From Spinacia oleracea (taxonomy: Eukaryota > Streptophyta > Magnoliopsida > Caryophyllales > Amaranthaceae), in contig NC_079487.1 in the NCBI RefSeq assembly GCF_020520425.1, positions 44,895,219-44,959,218 on the forward strand: a stretch of DNA of 64,000 nucleotides, in the 5' to 3' direction. The number at the start of each line of letters is the position of its first letter. Position 1 is the stretch's first letter. Shown piece after piece: positions 22,582 to 33,947 of the stretch. A program made the translations under genes and the position numbers. A model generated the notes under the pieces. It was given only the letters and a program-made list of their open reading frames with translations. It had not been told where the DNA came from and made no database searches.

Positions 22582-25439
22582 ATTAAAAACTACAATTGAA
22601 AAGAATAAACAAATAAATAACCATTCACAGTTTGTCTTAATAAACTTAAATTCTAGCATACATGCATAATTCAATGTTTATTAAGCATTTTATTCAAGTT
22701 ATGTGTTCCGGCAGGTGTGAATAAAATGATTCCAAGATCCTAAAATCATTGAAGAACTAAGCACAGTTTGTCGACTTAATCCTAAAACATCTTAGGTAAG
22801 CAAAATCCTTTTGCTAATAGTCTAGAAACTATTCTTGGTTGATAGGTACGTCTAAGAACTTATTAGGTAAACCTATCGATTTTGCCACGACATAAAAGGA
22901 CTCCTTACTTATATAGTTGAGTTTCACCAAAACTAACATGTACTCACAATTATTTGTGTACCTTGCCCCTTTAGGACCAATAAGTAACACCTCGCTGAGC
23001 GAAAACTATTACTAGATTGATGTAAAGGATATCCAAGCAAGTGTATATTTTGGCATGGCACCTTTTAACTCAATTTTTTAAGTTTGGAACTTAAGGCTCT
23101 TACTATGTTGGTTAGATTTTAAGTGAACTAAAATCCTTAATCATGCAACATAATCAAGCTTTTGATCTCATGCATTTTAAGACATATTTAAAAGCAATAA
23201 ATAACTTAAAACATGCATAAGATAAATGTGATCTAGTATGGCCCGACTTCATCTTGAAGCTTTGACTTCAAAGTCTGTCTTGAAAATCTCCGTGGGAGGC
23301 ACCATTTTCTTCAAATAGGATAAGCTATAACTAATTACAACTATTTGATGGTACGCAGACCATATTTGAATTGAAAAATAACTTTGGTACTTTAGACCAA
23401 TTACATTCAAATTAATGGTACGCAGACCATATTTTCTATCCTATTTGGGCCATACTAGTCACTTCATAACCTGCAAAACAGTACATATACAATATATACC
23501 ATTCACCCATTCATTATCATGAATGGCCCACATAGATGGTTAGTAAAACTCATTATGCATCACGTAAACATTTGCAGCAATTAATCAAGGGCACCAATAA
23601 TCTACCAATTATTCAGTCCTTATTAATTCTAATCAAGTTGTTTTAACCTTAAGGATTTGTAGACCTAATCAAGAGTTTTATGACTAAAAGGGCTCCCACT
23701 CAAACCAATAAATTCATATTCTTTACTAATTTTAAACATAAAAATGTATTTCAAGTCTAACCGGAAACATACAAATTTAATTAAAATTTAAAGCTCATAT
23801 AAATTTATAATTGAATCCAAAAGTTTAATTTAATTTCAGTCGTATTTAAATTAATTCATGATTTTAATTTTAGTAAAATAATTAGAATAAATAAAATTTA
23901 TTATAATTACAATATTCAAAATTAAAATCCAAGAAAATAATTTAAATTATTAATTTTAAAATTAATTAAAATTACGTAAACTGAAAATTTTCAAATTAAA
24001 CATTCAAAACGATCTAATCGCAACGCAAACACCCTACGCATCGCACGCCCATGGGCCGCACGCACACATCCATCGCTGGCCATGTTCGCGCAGCCCATGC
24101 GCTCGTCGCATAGCTGCTGCATCTACCATCGCAAGCCATCGCTCGCTGTGCGCGCGAGCCATTGCTCGCTGTGCGCGCGAGCCATTGCTCGCTGTGCGCG
24201 CGAGCCATTGCTCGTTGTGCGCGCGACATCGCTCGCTGTGCGCGCGAGCCATTGCTCGCTGTGCGCGCGACATCGCTCGCTGTGCGCGCGAGCCATTGCT
24301 CGCTGTGCGCGCGACATCGCTCGCTGTGCGCGCGAGCCATTGCTCGCTGTGCGCGCGAGCCATCGCGCGCGATCAACGCTGGGCGCAGCGATCGTGGCAC
24401 GCGAGCTTGCGCTCGCTGCGCGCGAGGGTGCGCGCTCTTGCGCGAGGCAGTGCGCGTTGTGGCGCAGCTCGCTTGCTGCCCACACGCGACTGCCATGGCT
24501 CGCCTTTCGCCCATGCCCATTCGTCCATAGCTCGTGGCCCACGACACAAGGCAGGGCTGCTGCCTTGTGCTCGTGCACCATGCCTTGCTCATTGCATTCG
24601 TGCCGCACGGGCGACGAGCTCCCTTGCTCGTCGTCGCATGCCCGCACTATACAACACCCCTTAAGGGTAACACGAAGCGTCCATTGCTTTGTGCGTGCAA
24701 GTTATATGAACGAATCGCATAAAAATTTAAAATTTATATTTAAAATTAATGACAAATTAATAAATAATATTAATTTCATAATTTTAGGGCGAAAAATCGA
24801 AAATTTATTATTCAATTGATTTCCGATTATTATGGATTCAAGTCTAGGTCATAAAAATTTAAAATTTATCATAAATTTACAATTTTTATGGTGGTTTTTA
24901 ATCATAGGTTTCTAATTAAATTATAATTAATTATGAAAATCAAATTAATTCTAAATTATTCTAATCTTCAACAAATTAATCATAATTACAAATTAGATTG
25001 CATAATTAACAAGGTTAGGCATTCAAACTTGTTAAACATATACAGTAGGTCAATCAAAAATTCAAGATTTATCAACAAGAATCGCAAATATTTAATTTAA
25101 CATCTTAAATTTACGAAATTTTGCATTCGAAAAACTAAAACCTTCGAAAAGTCATAGTTAGGCTTCGAATTTGAGAATTCTGGGTTCGGCAGAAAAATAC
25201 TATTTTATCAAAATTTTAGAATGCCTTTTACATGCGGAATTGACACAAAAATCACTCGATTTGGATGAGTAACGAAGAAACTGCCAAAAAACTGCGTACG
25301 TATAATTAAATAAACGCAATTTGCAATTAATTAACAATTACGAAAATTAATCACCCCTTTTAATTCTTGCAAATTTGTAATATTTAACCATGTTCATGCA
25401 ATTTAGATTATGAAAATAATAAGGGGCTCGTGATACCAC
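22582..25439 (-). other. 5' leader and PBS of element D
   Basis: Near-identical to leader A in order and sequence. The PBS (GTGGTATCACGAGCC, minus strand) is at 25,423-25,439. The GC-rich block is at about 24,015-24,650. No conserved coding sequence. Confidence 0.8.
24140..24365 (-). repeat. ten-copy GC-rich minisatellite in leader D
   Basis: I count ten units of GCTCGCTGTGCGCGCGA, each followed by GCCATT, GCCATC or CATC, giving alternating 21- and 23-bp periods. One unit has GCTCGTTG. Leader A has only about four of these, so the array has expanded or contracted since the copies separated. Confidence 0.85.
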
Positions 25440-26811
25440 TGTTAGGTTATGATACATATGACAATTCATAAATCATGCGGAAACAACCATTTAGCCAGAA
25501 ATACATATTATTTACACATAATCATATAGCATAGTTTAGATGCATACTATTTGTTGCGTGCCTTCCCTAGCTGCGCCCGAACCGAACAAGAACAAGTCTT
25601 TAGGACTCCAAGTGTCGTCCCTCCGTAGATAGTCCACAGCACGTCCGGATCCGCCTTAAGATTGACCAACTAGAATCGCCCTTAAGGTACTAGAATTTTC
25701 GGCACTCTTAGGTAAGAAATATGACTGAATTTTTCTCTTAAAACTCACTTTGAATACTTGAATTAATCTCTTAAAATATGTGACCCTAGGCACGTATTTA
25801 TAGAGTTATGGAAAGAGAATTGGAATCCTAGTAGGATACGAATTAATTAAACTTAGAATCCTATAAGAACTCTAATTAATTAATTTATCCTTTTTGGAAT
25901 AGGAATTTAATCATATACTAATTCTAATAGTTTTAGGAATCGTGCATGAACACAAACTCACACACACACACGGCAGCCACGAGGGCCGCCCATGCGTGCG
26001 TGCGAGCAGCAGCCCACGCAGCGAGGCCCATGGCCTTAAGCGCGCGCTTGGCCTGCCTTGCGGTGGGCCTGGGCGCTGCCTTGGCTGGGCGCGCGTTTGG
26101 CTTGCTGGGCGATGGCCCGACTTCGTGCTGGGCATTCGTCCGGCAGGCCTCGTCCGATGCTAATTCGTACGATACGCTTCCGATTAAATTCCCGGTTCCG
26201 GAATTCATTTCCGATACGAACAATATTTAATATTTCCGATTCCGGAATCAATTTCCGTTTCGAACAAATATTTAATATTTCCGTTTCCGGAATTATTTTC
26301 CGATTCCGATAATATTTCCGATTCTGACAATATTTCCGTTTCCGGCAATATTTCCGATTCTGGTAATATTTCCATTTCCGATAATATTTTCCGATACGTA
26401 CCATGTTTCCGTTTCCGGCAACATCTACGACTTGGATAATATTTATATTTCCGATACGATCCATATTTCCGTTTCCGGCAATATCATCGTTTCCGGAGTA
26501 TTCATTTCTTGCCTGTGACGATCTCAGCTCCCACTGAAACCAAGATCCGTCGATTCCGAATATCCATAGATGGAGTATCTAATGCCATTAAATACTTGAT
26601 CCGTTTACGTACTATTTGTGTGACCCTACGGGTTCAGTCAAGAGTAAGCTGTGGATTAATATTATTAATTCCACTTGAACTGAAGCGGCCTCTAGCTAGG
26701 CATTCAGCTCACTTGATCTCACTGAATTATTAACTTGTTAATTAATACTGAACCGCATTTATTAGACTTAACATAGAATGCATACTTGGACCAAGGGCAT
26801 TATTTCCTTCA
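25440..26811 (-). repeat. LTR D, 5' LTR of the reversed element
   Basis: A complete 1372-bp LTR (TGTTAGG at 25,440, CCTTCA at 26,811), closest to LTR A. Its exact TG terminus abuts RT-coding DNA at 26,812 with no spacer, as expected for an insertion point. Confidence 0.9.
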
Positions 26812-27652
26812 GATTGGACTTAGTCAAAGCACTTATATCAATAAGGTGCTTAATAGGTTCAAGATGGCGGACTCCAAGCGAGGCTACCTACCCATGTCTC
26901 ATGGAATAACTCTAAGCAAGACTCAGTGCCCAAAAACACTTGATGAGCGAAGACGAATGAATGGGATTCCATATGCATCATTGATTGGTTCAATAATGTA
27001 TGCTATGATATGTACACGCCCGGATGTTGCGTACGCACTCAGTGCTACGAGCAGATACCAGTCAGACCCAGGAGAAGCGCATTGGACTACTGCCAAGAAT
27101 ATTCTGAAGTACCTGAAAAGGCACAAAGATGACTTCTTGGTCTATGGTGGAGATGATGAATTAATTGTTAAAGGCTATACAGACGCAAGTTTCCAAACCG
27201 ACAAAGATGATTTCAGATCACAGTCTGGGTTTGTCTTCTGCCTCAACGGAGGTGCAGTAAGCTGGAAAAGTGCTAAGCAAAGCACCATTGCGGATTCTAC
27301 AACTGAAGCGGAGTACATTGCTGCACATGAAGCAGCAAAGGAAGCTATATGGCTAAGGAAGTTCATAGGTGAACTTGGTGTAGTCCCCTCCATTAAAGGA
27401 CCAATAGCCCTGTATTGTGATAATAACGGAGCTATTGCACAGGCAAAGGAGCCTAGACACCACCAGAGAGTCAAGCATGTACTTCGTAGATTTCACCTTC
27501 TACGAGAGTTCGTTGAAAGAAAAGAAGTCGAGATAAACAAGATTGGAACTGATGACAACATATCAGATCCATTGACTAAACCTCTGCCGCAGGCGAAGCA
27601 CAACTCGCACACTGCAGCTATGGGAATCAAGCATATTGGAGAATGGCTTTGA
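26812..27652 (+). pseudogene. copia RT C-terminus and RNase H of element C-E
   Basis: About 280 residues in one open frame. It opens with the end of the RT domain (IGLSQSTYINKVL, MSHGI, GIPYASLIGSIMYAM, TRPDVAYAL). The complete RNase H domain follows with its catalytic acids: YTDASF, STTEAEYIA, YCDNNGAI and GTDDNISDPLTK. The frame extends eight codons into LTR D, but that part is not native. The catalytic front of RT, integrase and protease are missing, so this is a remnant. It stops with TGA at 27,650-27,652, a normal pol end. Confidence 0.9.
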
Positions 27653-28517
27653 TATCCCTGTTTAATGTTTTAAAGTTTTAGAGTTTAAATCTTTGTAAAA
27701 CATTATTGGTTAATCATTCACAACAAATGAAAAGAATTCATTTTTCCATTTAATTTGTGGTTTATTAAATGATGAGTCCCTTCAATTTGACGATATATTC
27801 AAGATAGACTGTCAGGACCAGTCCTGTGACTAAGAAATGTCTATCAAGTGAACTTGAATGTCAAAGGTTGAAAATGGTCCCTAGTCGGAGTTTTCTATAA
27901 AATTGGACGCATAGAAAACGTTAGACGATTAGAATGCAAGATGACTAGTAGTTCTGTTTCTTGAACTATGTGGACATGGCAATGTCATAATCATTTACAT
28001 AGATACTTACTTTGGGAAGACTAGTATCGGACAAGACCTATGAAACTTTACTGTAAGAGATGAAAATTTGTCATAAGTAAATTTCATTAAAATTATTAGA
28101 CACTAAATCCTCAATACCTGAGTGATTTGAGATTACTTGTTTGATAACTGGTTGCTTTGACGTTGACCAACCGTCGCACCGTAAAAGGAGGCTATAAAGG
28201 CAACGCTCAGGTAATCACCTATCAAACGAAGTCTAATCTCAAGATCGCAAGATTGGGATTGTCCTCCCATAAATCGGGATGAGATGCTTAAAAGTTGTAC
28301 AAGGCCACTCAGAGAGCTAGAAACTGTGAAATGCATGGCCGTGCTCGGATGAATTATAGGCTATGATTATCTGTTTATTTGATCAGTTGAACTCTGAAAC
28401 CGAGAAACACCTCTGGACATAATAAGGATGACAACTCTTACCTTATGTTCAAGAGCAAGCATCGAGCGACAAAGGAATTAGGAAATGCACACTTGTCCCT
28501 AAGGACAAGTGGGAGAC
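27653..28517 (+). other. 3' untranslated region and polypurine tract of element C-E
   Basis: 865 bp without coding sequence. It ends with AAGGACAAGTGGGAGAC directly before LTR E, a good polypurine tract. An inverted copy of about 33 bp from its start (27,653-27,686) reappears in the filler at 29,207-29,241. Confidence 0.7.
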
Positions 28518-29197
28518 TGAACGAAATAATGCCCTTGGTCCAAGTATGCATTCTATGTTAAGTCTAATAAGTGCGGTTCAGTATTAATTAACAAGTTAAT
28601 AATTCAGTGAGATCAAGTGAGCTGAATGCCTAGCTAGAGGCCGCTTCAGTTCAAGTGGAATTAATGATATTAATCCACAGCTTACTCTTGACTGAACCCG
28701 TAGGGTCACACAAATAGTACGTAAACGGATCAAGTATTTAATGGCATTAAATACTCCATCTATGGATATTCGGAATCGACGGATCTTGGTTTCAGTGGGA
28801 GCTGAGATCGTCACAGGCAAGTAATGAATGCTCCAGAAACGATGATATTACCGGAAACGGAAATATGGATCGTATCGGAAATATAAATATTATCCAAGTC
28901 GTAGATGTTGCCGGAAACGGAAACATGGTACGTATCGGAAAATATTATCGGAAATGGAAATATTGCCGGAATCGAAAATATTGCCGGAAACGGAAATATT
29001 GTCAGAATCGGAAATATTATCGGAATCGGAAAATAATTCCGGAAACGGAAATATTAAATATTTGTTCGAAACGGAAATTAATTCCGGAATCGGAAATATT
29101 AAATATTGTTCGTATCGGAAATGAATTCCGGAATCGGGAAATTAATCGGAAGCGTATCGTACGAATTAGCATCGGACGAGGCCTGCCAGACGAAGGC
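28518..29197 (+). repeat. LTR E, truncated 3' LTR of element C-E
   Basis: It starts TGAACGAAATAATGCCC (one change from the family) and follows LTR C to GCCAGACGAAGGC at 29,197. It then breaks into filler sequence. The promoter-containing half and the 3' terminus are missing. Confidence 0.9.
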
Positions 29198-29299
29198 GTA
29201 CATATATTACTCTAAAACTTTAAAACATTAAACAGGGATATCGGACGAGGCCTGCCAGACGAAGGCGTACATATAGACGAAGACGAGGCCTGCCAGTCA
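29198..29299. other. filler junction of templated pieces
   Basis: Pieces in order: GTACATATATTACT; an inverted copy of about 33 bp from 27,653-27,686; a second copy of the LTR end TCGGACGAGGCCTGCCAGAC with GAAGGCGTACATATA; and a third short copy, GACGAGGCCTGCCAG. Leader sequence F then begins. Such patchwork is typical of DNA ends repaired with repeated template switching. Confidence 0.75.
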
Positions 29300-29529
29300 A
29301 AAATTTAGAATGTCTTTTACATGCGGAATTGACACAAAAATCACTCGGTTTGGATGAGTAACGAAGAAACTGCCGAAAAAATGCGTACATATAATTAAAT
29401 AAACGCAATTTGCAATTAATTAACAATTACGAAAATTAATCACCCCTTTTAATTCTTTGCAAATTTGTAAAATTTAACCATGTTTATGCAATTTAGATTA
29501 TGAAAATAATAAGAGGCTCGTGATACCAC
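29297..29529 (-). other. remnant leader and PBS of the outer element
   Basis: It matches the first 230 bp of leaders A, C and D next to the LTR, including GTGGTATCACGAGCC at the LTR border. The rest of the outer element's leader, gag and pol is gone. Confidence 0.8.
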
Positions 29530-30930
29530 TGTTAGGTTATGATTCATATGACAAAACATAAATCATGCGAAAAAACCATAAAGCCAGGAAAGCATATTAT
29601 TTACACATAATCATTTAGCATAGTTTAGATGCATACACTTTGTTGCGTGCCCTCCCTAGCTGGCCCGAACCGAACAAGAACAAGTCTTTAAGACTCCAAG
29701 TGTCGTCCCTCCGTAGATAGTCCACAGCACGTCCGGATCCGCCTTAAGCTTGACCAACTAGAATCGCCCTTAAGGTTGCTTAGGAATTTCGGCTATTCGG
29801 TGCAAGTGTATGGCTGATTTTTTCTTCAAAATCTTACCTTTAGAATACTTCAATTGTGTCTATAAATTATGACCCTAGGCACCTATTTATAGAGGTATGG
29901 AAAAGGAACTGGAATCCTACTAGGATACGAATTAATTAGACTAGAATCCTATTAGAACTCTTATTTAATTAATTTATCCTTTTAGGATTAGGAATTTAAT
30001 CATATATCAAATCCTGATAGCTTTAGGATTCGTATATGAACACAAACACACACACGCACGCACAACAGCCCACGAGGGGCGCCATGCGCGCGCGCGCAGC
30101 CCGCGAGCACTCGCAGCCCATTGCCACGAGGCCCACACGCTGCCGCAGCCTTGGAGCGCGCTGGGCCTGCCTTGCGGTGGGCCTGGCGCAGCCTTGGCTG
30201 GTGCGTTGTGGCGCGCTGGCTTGCTGGGCGATGGCCCGGCTTCGTGTTGGGCCTTCGTCTGGCAGGCCTCGTCCGATGCTAATTCGTATGATACGCTTCC
30301 GATTAAATTCCCGATTCTGGAATTTATTTCCGATACGAACAATATTCAATATTTCCGATTCCGGAATTAATTTCAGTTTCGAACAAATATTTAATATTTC
30401 CGTTTCCGGAATTATTTTCCGATTCCGATAATATTTCCGATTATGACAATATTTCCGTTTCCGGCAATATTTCCGATTCCGGCAATATTTCCATTTCCAT
30501 TAATATTTTCCGATACGTGCCATGTTTCCGTTTCCGGCAACATTTACGACTTGGATAATATTTATATTTCTGATACGATCCATATTTCCGTTTCCGGTAA
30601 TATCATCGTTTCCGGAGTATTCATTTCTTGCTTGTGACGATCTCAGCTCCCACTGAAACCAAGATCCGTCGATTCCGAATATCCATAGATGGAGTATTTA
30701 ATGCCATTAAATACTTGATCCGTTTACGTACTATTTGTGTGACCCTACGGGTTCAGTCAAGAGTAAGCTGTGGATTAATATCATTAATTCCACTTGAACT
30801 GAAGCGGCCTCTAGCTAGGCATTCAGCTCACTTGATCTTACTGAATTATTAACTTGTTAATTAATACTGAACCGCATTTATTAGACTTAATATTATATGC
30901 ATACTTGGACCAAGGGCACTATTTCCTTCA
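29530..30930 (-). repeat. LTR F, 5' LTR of the outer element
   Basis: A complete 1401-bp LTR (TGTTAGG at 29,530, CCTTCA at 30,930). Shared variants pair it with LTR B. GGGAC follows at 30,931-30,935. TATA box (minus strand) at 29,884-29,891. Confidence 0.9.
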
Positions 30931-30963
30931 GGGACATGACCTCAAATAAATTCAAACTAGAAT

Positions 30964-31128
30964 CTATCTTTGCTCTTCTTGAATTTCAAGATACGTCATG
31001 AAAAGGAGCATCTCAAACAATAATTTGGGAGATTCAACTTTCAAAGAGCTTAGGAAATTATCATGGAGATAAAGAAGATCATCAAGTGTAGTCGATTCAT
31101 CATTTTGAGAAACAAAGGAAGTTGCCAT
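30964..31128 (-). CDS. small ORF just after the LARD primer-binding site
   Basis: 54 residues from an ATG about 85 bp downstream of the PBS, starting MATSFVSQNDESTTLDDLLY and ending EIQEEQR. It is acidic and Leu-rich with no membrane segment or known domain. It lies where gag would begin. It may be the remains of a gag start or chance; nothing else supports expression. Confidence 0.3.
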   Translation of the reverse strand: MATSFVSQNDESTTLDDLLYLHDNFLSSLKVESPKLLFEMLLFMTYLEIQEEQR

Positions 31129-31210
31129 TTTTTTGGTTTTCAAAAAAAAAAGAGAATGAAAAATGAACTAGACTAGTGAACTAGAATGAAAAATCAAACA
31201 ATGATGCCAT

Positions 31211-31228
31211 TCCCTGGCAACGGCGCCA
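31211..31228 (-). promoter_or_regulatory. tRNA-Asp-type primer-binding site of the LARD-like element
   Basis: On the minus strand TGGCGCCGTTGCCAGGGA follows the LTR end after three bases. This is the PBS form of Athila/Tat gypsy elements, usually TGGCGCCGTTGCCGGGG, with one change. Confidence 0.8.
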
Positions 31229-31231
31229 TTT

Positions 31232-33279
31232 TGATATAGGTATTTCCGGTCGTTGACGAATACACCTTTATCAAACAAAATTTATAAACTCCTAACTAAC
31301 CGGCTATATGAGCTATAGCGGCAAGCATAGGGATCGTCCCAAGAGAATGAATATGTTTGGCTTTTCAATCTAATGTGTTCAAAAGCTAGTTTGAATGGAA
31401 AATGAATTTATGTAAGTATGAATCTATTGAAAGCAAGAAAAGTATGAAATATGAACAAGTAAAGAAATTCTAGAGGTTTCGAGAATCGGCAATGGAAGTT
31501 GAATTAGGAGAAGGACAAAGGTCAATACACATTGATTATGCAACGACTTGACAAATAGGGGAAAAGCATCGAATGACGCGCTCGCCACCTCTCGGATAGA
31601 ACGCGCTTAGCTCTCTAATCTAGGAAGAGCTCTCGCATGATCCTAAGACTAAACAACTAGCAATTGAAACCAACTCTTCACATGCAACATAGAGATTCAC
31701 AATCTCTTGCCAAATCAAAATGAAGCACTCCAATCTATTCTAATTGAACTAGCATTTGCAACTACTAATTCACTAGTCATGGAATTCCTAGCATCAAATC
31801 AAATTTAATTACAACATCAACATGAGTTTCCCCTCAATTTCCCCAAATTCATTCCCAAGGCTTCAACCCAAATCTCTAGACTAAGACTACTCAATAAGCA
31901 TGATTAATATCAAGATTACACTGAAACTAATCCTAATCATGAAACTAATTGAATTAATGAAACTAATTGAATCAACAAAAATCAGAAAATTCAAATATCA
32001 AAATTGGGGGGGGAAATTCAAGAACTTTCAAAATATGAAACTAATTTTAGAATTCAACAATGAAATCAAAGCTTAAACAAAATTAATGAAGCATTGAAAG
32101 AATGAAAGAACAAATTAAAGAGAAAAGTAAGAATTATACCTTGAATGATTGAAATTGCATCAAAATTGAAGAAAAAAATTGAAGAACAAAACTCAAATGA
32201 AAGAGAAAAGAAATCTGAAATTTAGAGTTTGAATCAACTAAGAATTGAAGAATTTGAAGCTAAGAATCCTAATCCTAACCTCTAATCTAAGCCCTAATCT
32301 AATTCTCTCTTTAGAATTCTAATTATGAAAATCTAAAAATGAAACTAACAAACTACGTGTTTCAAACAATGCATCGAATTCTCTTTTATAACTTCAAACC
32401 CGCGCAGCTGTGCGGTCGAATAGAGGGTACGTTCGGTCGCACAACTTCCTGTTCGGTCGCACATATTCCTGTTCGGTCGCACAACAAAAATAGTATCTAC
32501 TGATCTCAAATGGTTGTCTTGTGCGCCCGTGCTCTGTACCACGATCGCACAGCAGGCCTGTGCGACTGCACAGCCTGACTATTTGATCGCACAACACTGA
32601 AGTGTGGCAGTTCTGCTCGTGTTGTTGCTAAGCTGTGGCTGCTGTTCTGATGCGCTATTCTTGCTCGATTGCTGTTGTTGTGTAGCTGCTTGATGTTTGG
32701 AGCTGTTTACGTGTGTGACTGCAAGGTTGTAGCTGCTACAAGGGACTGCAAGGGAGCTCGTTGGTGAGTACAAGAGGCTGAAACAAAGGCTCGTGTTTGG
32801 CTGCTCGAGTGATGTTGTTCTTGTGATGCTGCGGAGCTGCAGTTCTGCCTTGCTAGCTCTTTGAGTTGCAACTGTGGCTGCTCGCGTATTGCTGCACATT
32901 AGAAGCCCGTCGCTGCAAATTAATAAGCAACGTATAGCACGTTAGAAAATCGCAATACATGTTACTAAGAATAGAAAATCGTATTATTAATTCGCATCGC
33001 AATTTTCCAAATCGTAAAATCATTTTAAACATCGTCAAGCATAATGACACATTATAAACACGTCAATGCTCAAAACGACCCTTACGCAATGAGAATGCGA
33101 ACAAAAGGCACGTTTAAAGCAAAAACGACTAAAATCTACGCAAGACGAGAAAATGTTACGATTAATGCAAAAATTCGATAAACGAACTAAAAACGATAAA
33201 ACTGAGCAAAAATAATAATAAAATGCTAATAAAATGAACTAAAATCCTAAGCTAAGAGCGACATAAATGTCGCTCATCA
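31232..33279 (-). repeat. 5' LTR of the LARD-like gypsy element
   Basis: A complete 2048-bp LTR from TGATGAGCGACATT (33,279) to CCTATATCA (31,232). Its distal 745 bp match the truncated LTR at 12,058-12,778. A short tandem repeat of CCTGTTCGGTCGCACA (20-bp period) lies at about 32,428-32,485. The right flank GTATC is the candidate target duplication. Confidence 0.85.
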
Positions 33280-33308
33280 GTATCCCTTAAATAAATACAG
33301 GGGGATTA
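33280..33308. mobile_element. Stowaway MITE remnant split by the LARD insertion
   Basis: GTATCCCTTAAATAAATACA and GGGGGATTA match the end of the MITE at 7117-7145 (GTATCTCTTAAATAAATACG then GAGGGAGTA). Only this terminus remains; the other half was lost with the deleted left LTR portion. Confidence 0.65.
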
Positions 33309-33947
33309 ACTATTTTTACGTCACAAACAATGATCAAATAAGACTTTGTAACAATGTCAAAATTCAAAATGTACCCCAATAACGTATATTGAACAATATA
33401 CTCATAGTACTTTGAAAACATCCTAAATTCCTAATATGTTATTCAAACTTAAAACAGTGAATTCCAAAATGAAGAAACATTATTGAAATCCAATTTCACA
33501 ATAAAAAGTCAAACAATGTCGTTAATCATGTAAAAGAAGCACGGCATTGCGTGCAGTACTTTTAAATTAACGTTCTTTTTGTCAAAATTTAGAAACATAA
33601 ACCAGTCTTCTAAAACAAGGAAATAATTACAGTACTTATATTTTTTTTTTATTTTTTTTTTGAGGGAAGAGTACTTAATTAGATATAACTTCAATTATTA
33701 GTTAATCAAATTTCGGCAGAAGTTTCCGTTTAAACCAAGCAAAATTACAAAAACTTTAACGTCATTAATGCTTAACTGTGTTACTCCAAACTTCCATAAT
33801 AATCACATTCATTGCACATCTCTTTTTCAACCCCCTTCTTCTCTCTCCTTCTTTTGATACACCCTTCCCACCTTCCCTGACAATTACAACCAAACCATCT
33901 ATAGTCGAGTAACGAGTTCGATCCTCTCGTTCGTGTTTCTGTTATTA
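33309..33947. other. A/T-rich intergenic sequence
   Basis: No gene or bounded repeat seen. It contains a long T run near 33,640 and a CT-rich patch at 33,825-33,870. Confidence 0.5.

Larger units (their letters stand above)
15796..30930. mobile_element. composite of nested, rearranged copia elements (LTRs B-F)
   Basis: This 15.1-kb unit is bounded by intact outer LTR ends and GGGAC duplications. Order: LTR B(-, truncated), LTR C(+), leader C, gag C(+), fold-back junction, gag D(-), leader D, LTR D(-), RT/RNase H(+), 3' UTR, LTR E(+, truncated), filler, short leader F(-), LTR F(-). B and F share sequence variants and frame an outer minus-strand element. C and E frame a plus-strand element inside it. 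D is a third, minus-strand element inside C-E. Two deletions would explain the missing parts. Confidence 0.8.
12058..33279 (-). mobile_element. LARD-like non-autonomous Ty3/gypsy element, interrupted by a copia composite
   Basis: The element reads right to left: 5' LTR (31,232-33,279), PBS, a short internal region, and a truncated 3' LTR (12,058-12,778) preceded by a polypurine tract. The PBS (TGGCGCCGTTGCC) matches the tRNA-Asp type used by Athila/Tat gypsy elements. After removing the 15.1-kb copia insertion, about 3.3 kb of internal DNA remains with no protease, RT or integrase, so it would depend on a partner element. Its 3' LTR has lost about 1.3 kb on the far side. Confidence 0.8.

Noticed and set aside
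26786..26811. Extra N-terminal residues of the RT/RNase H frame
   Set aside because: They are read from LTR D and begin with TTG; they are not part of the native protein.
15796..30930. Pure assembly artefact as the explanation of the inverted copia arms
   Set aside because: The flanking GGGAC duplications, the paired variants of B/F and C/E, and sequence differences between arms C and D argue for a real structure. It still needs long-read confirmation.
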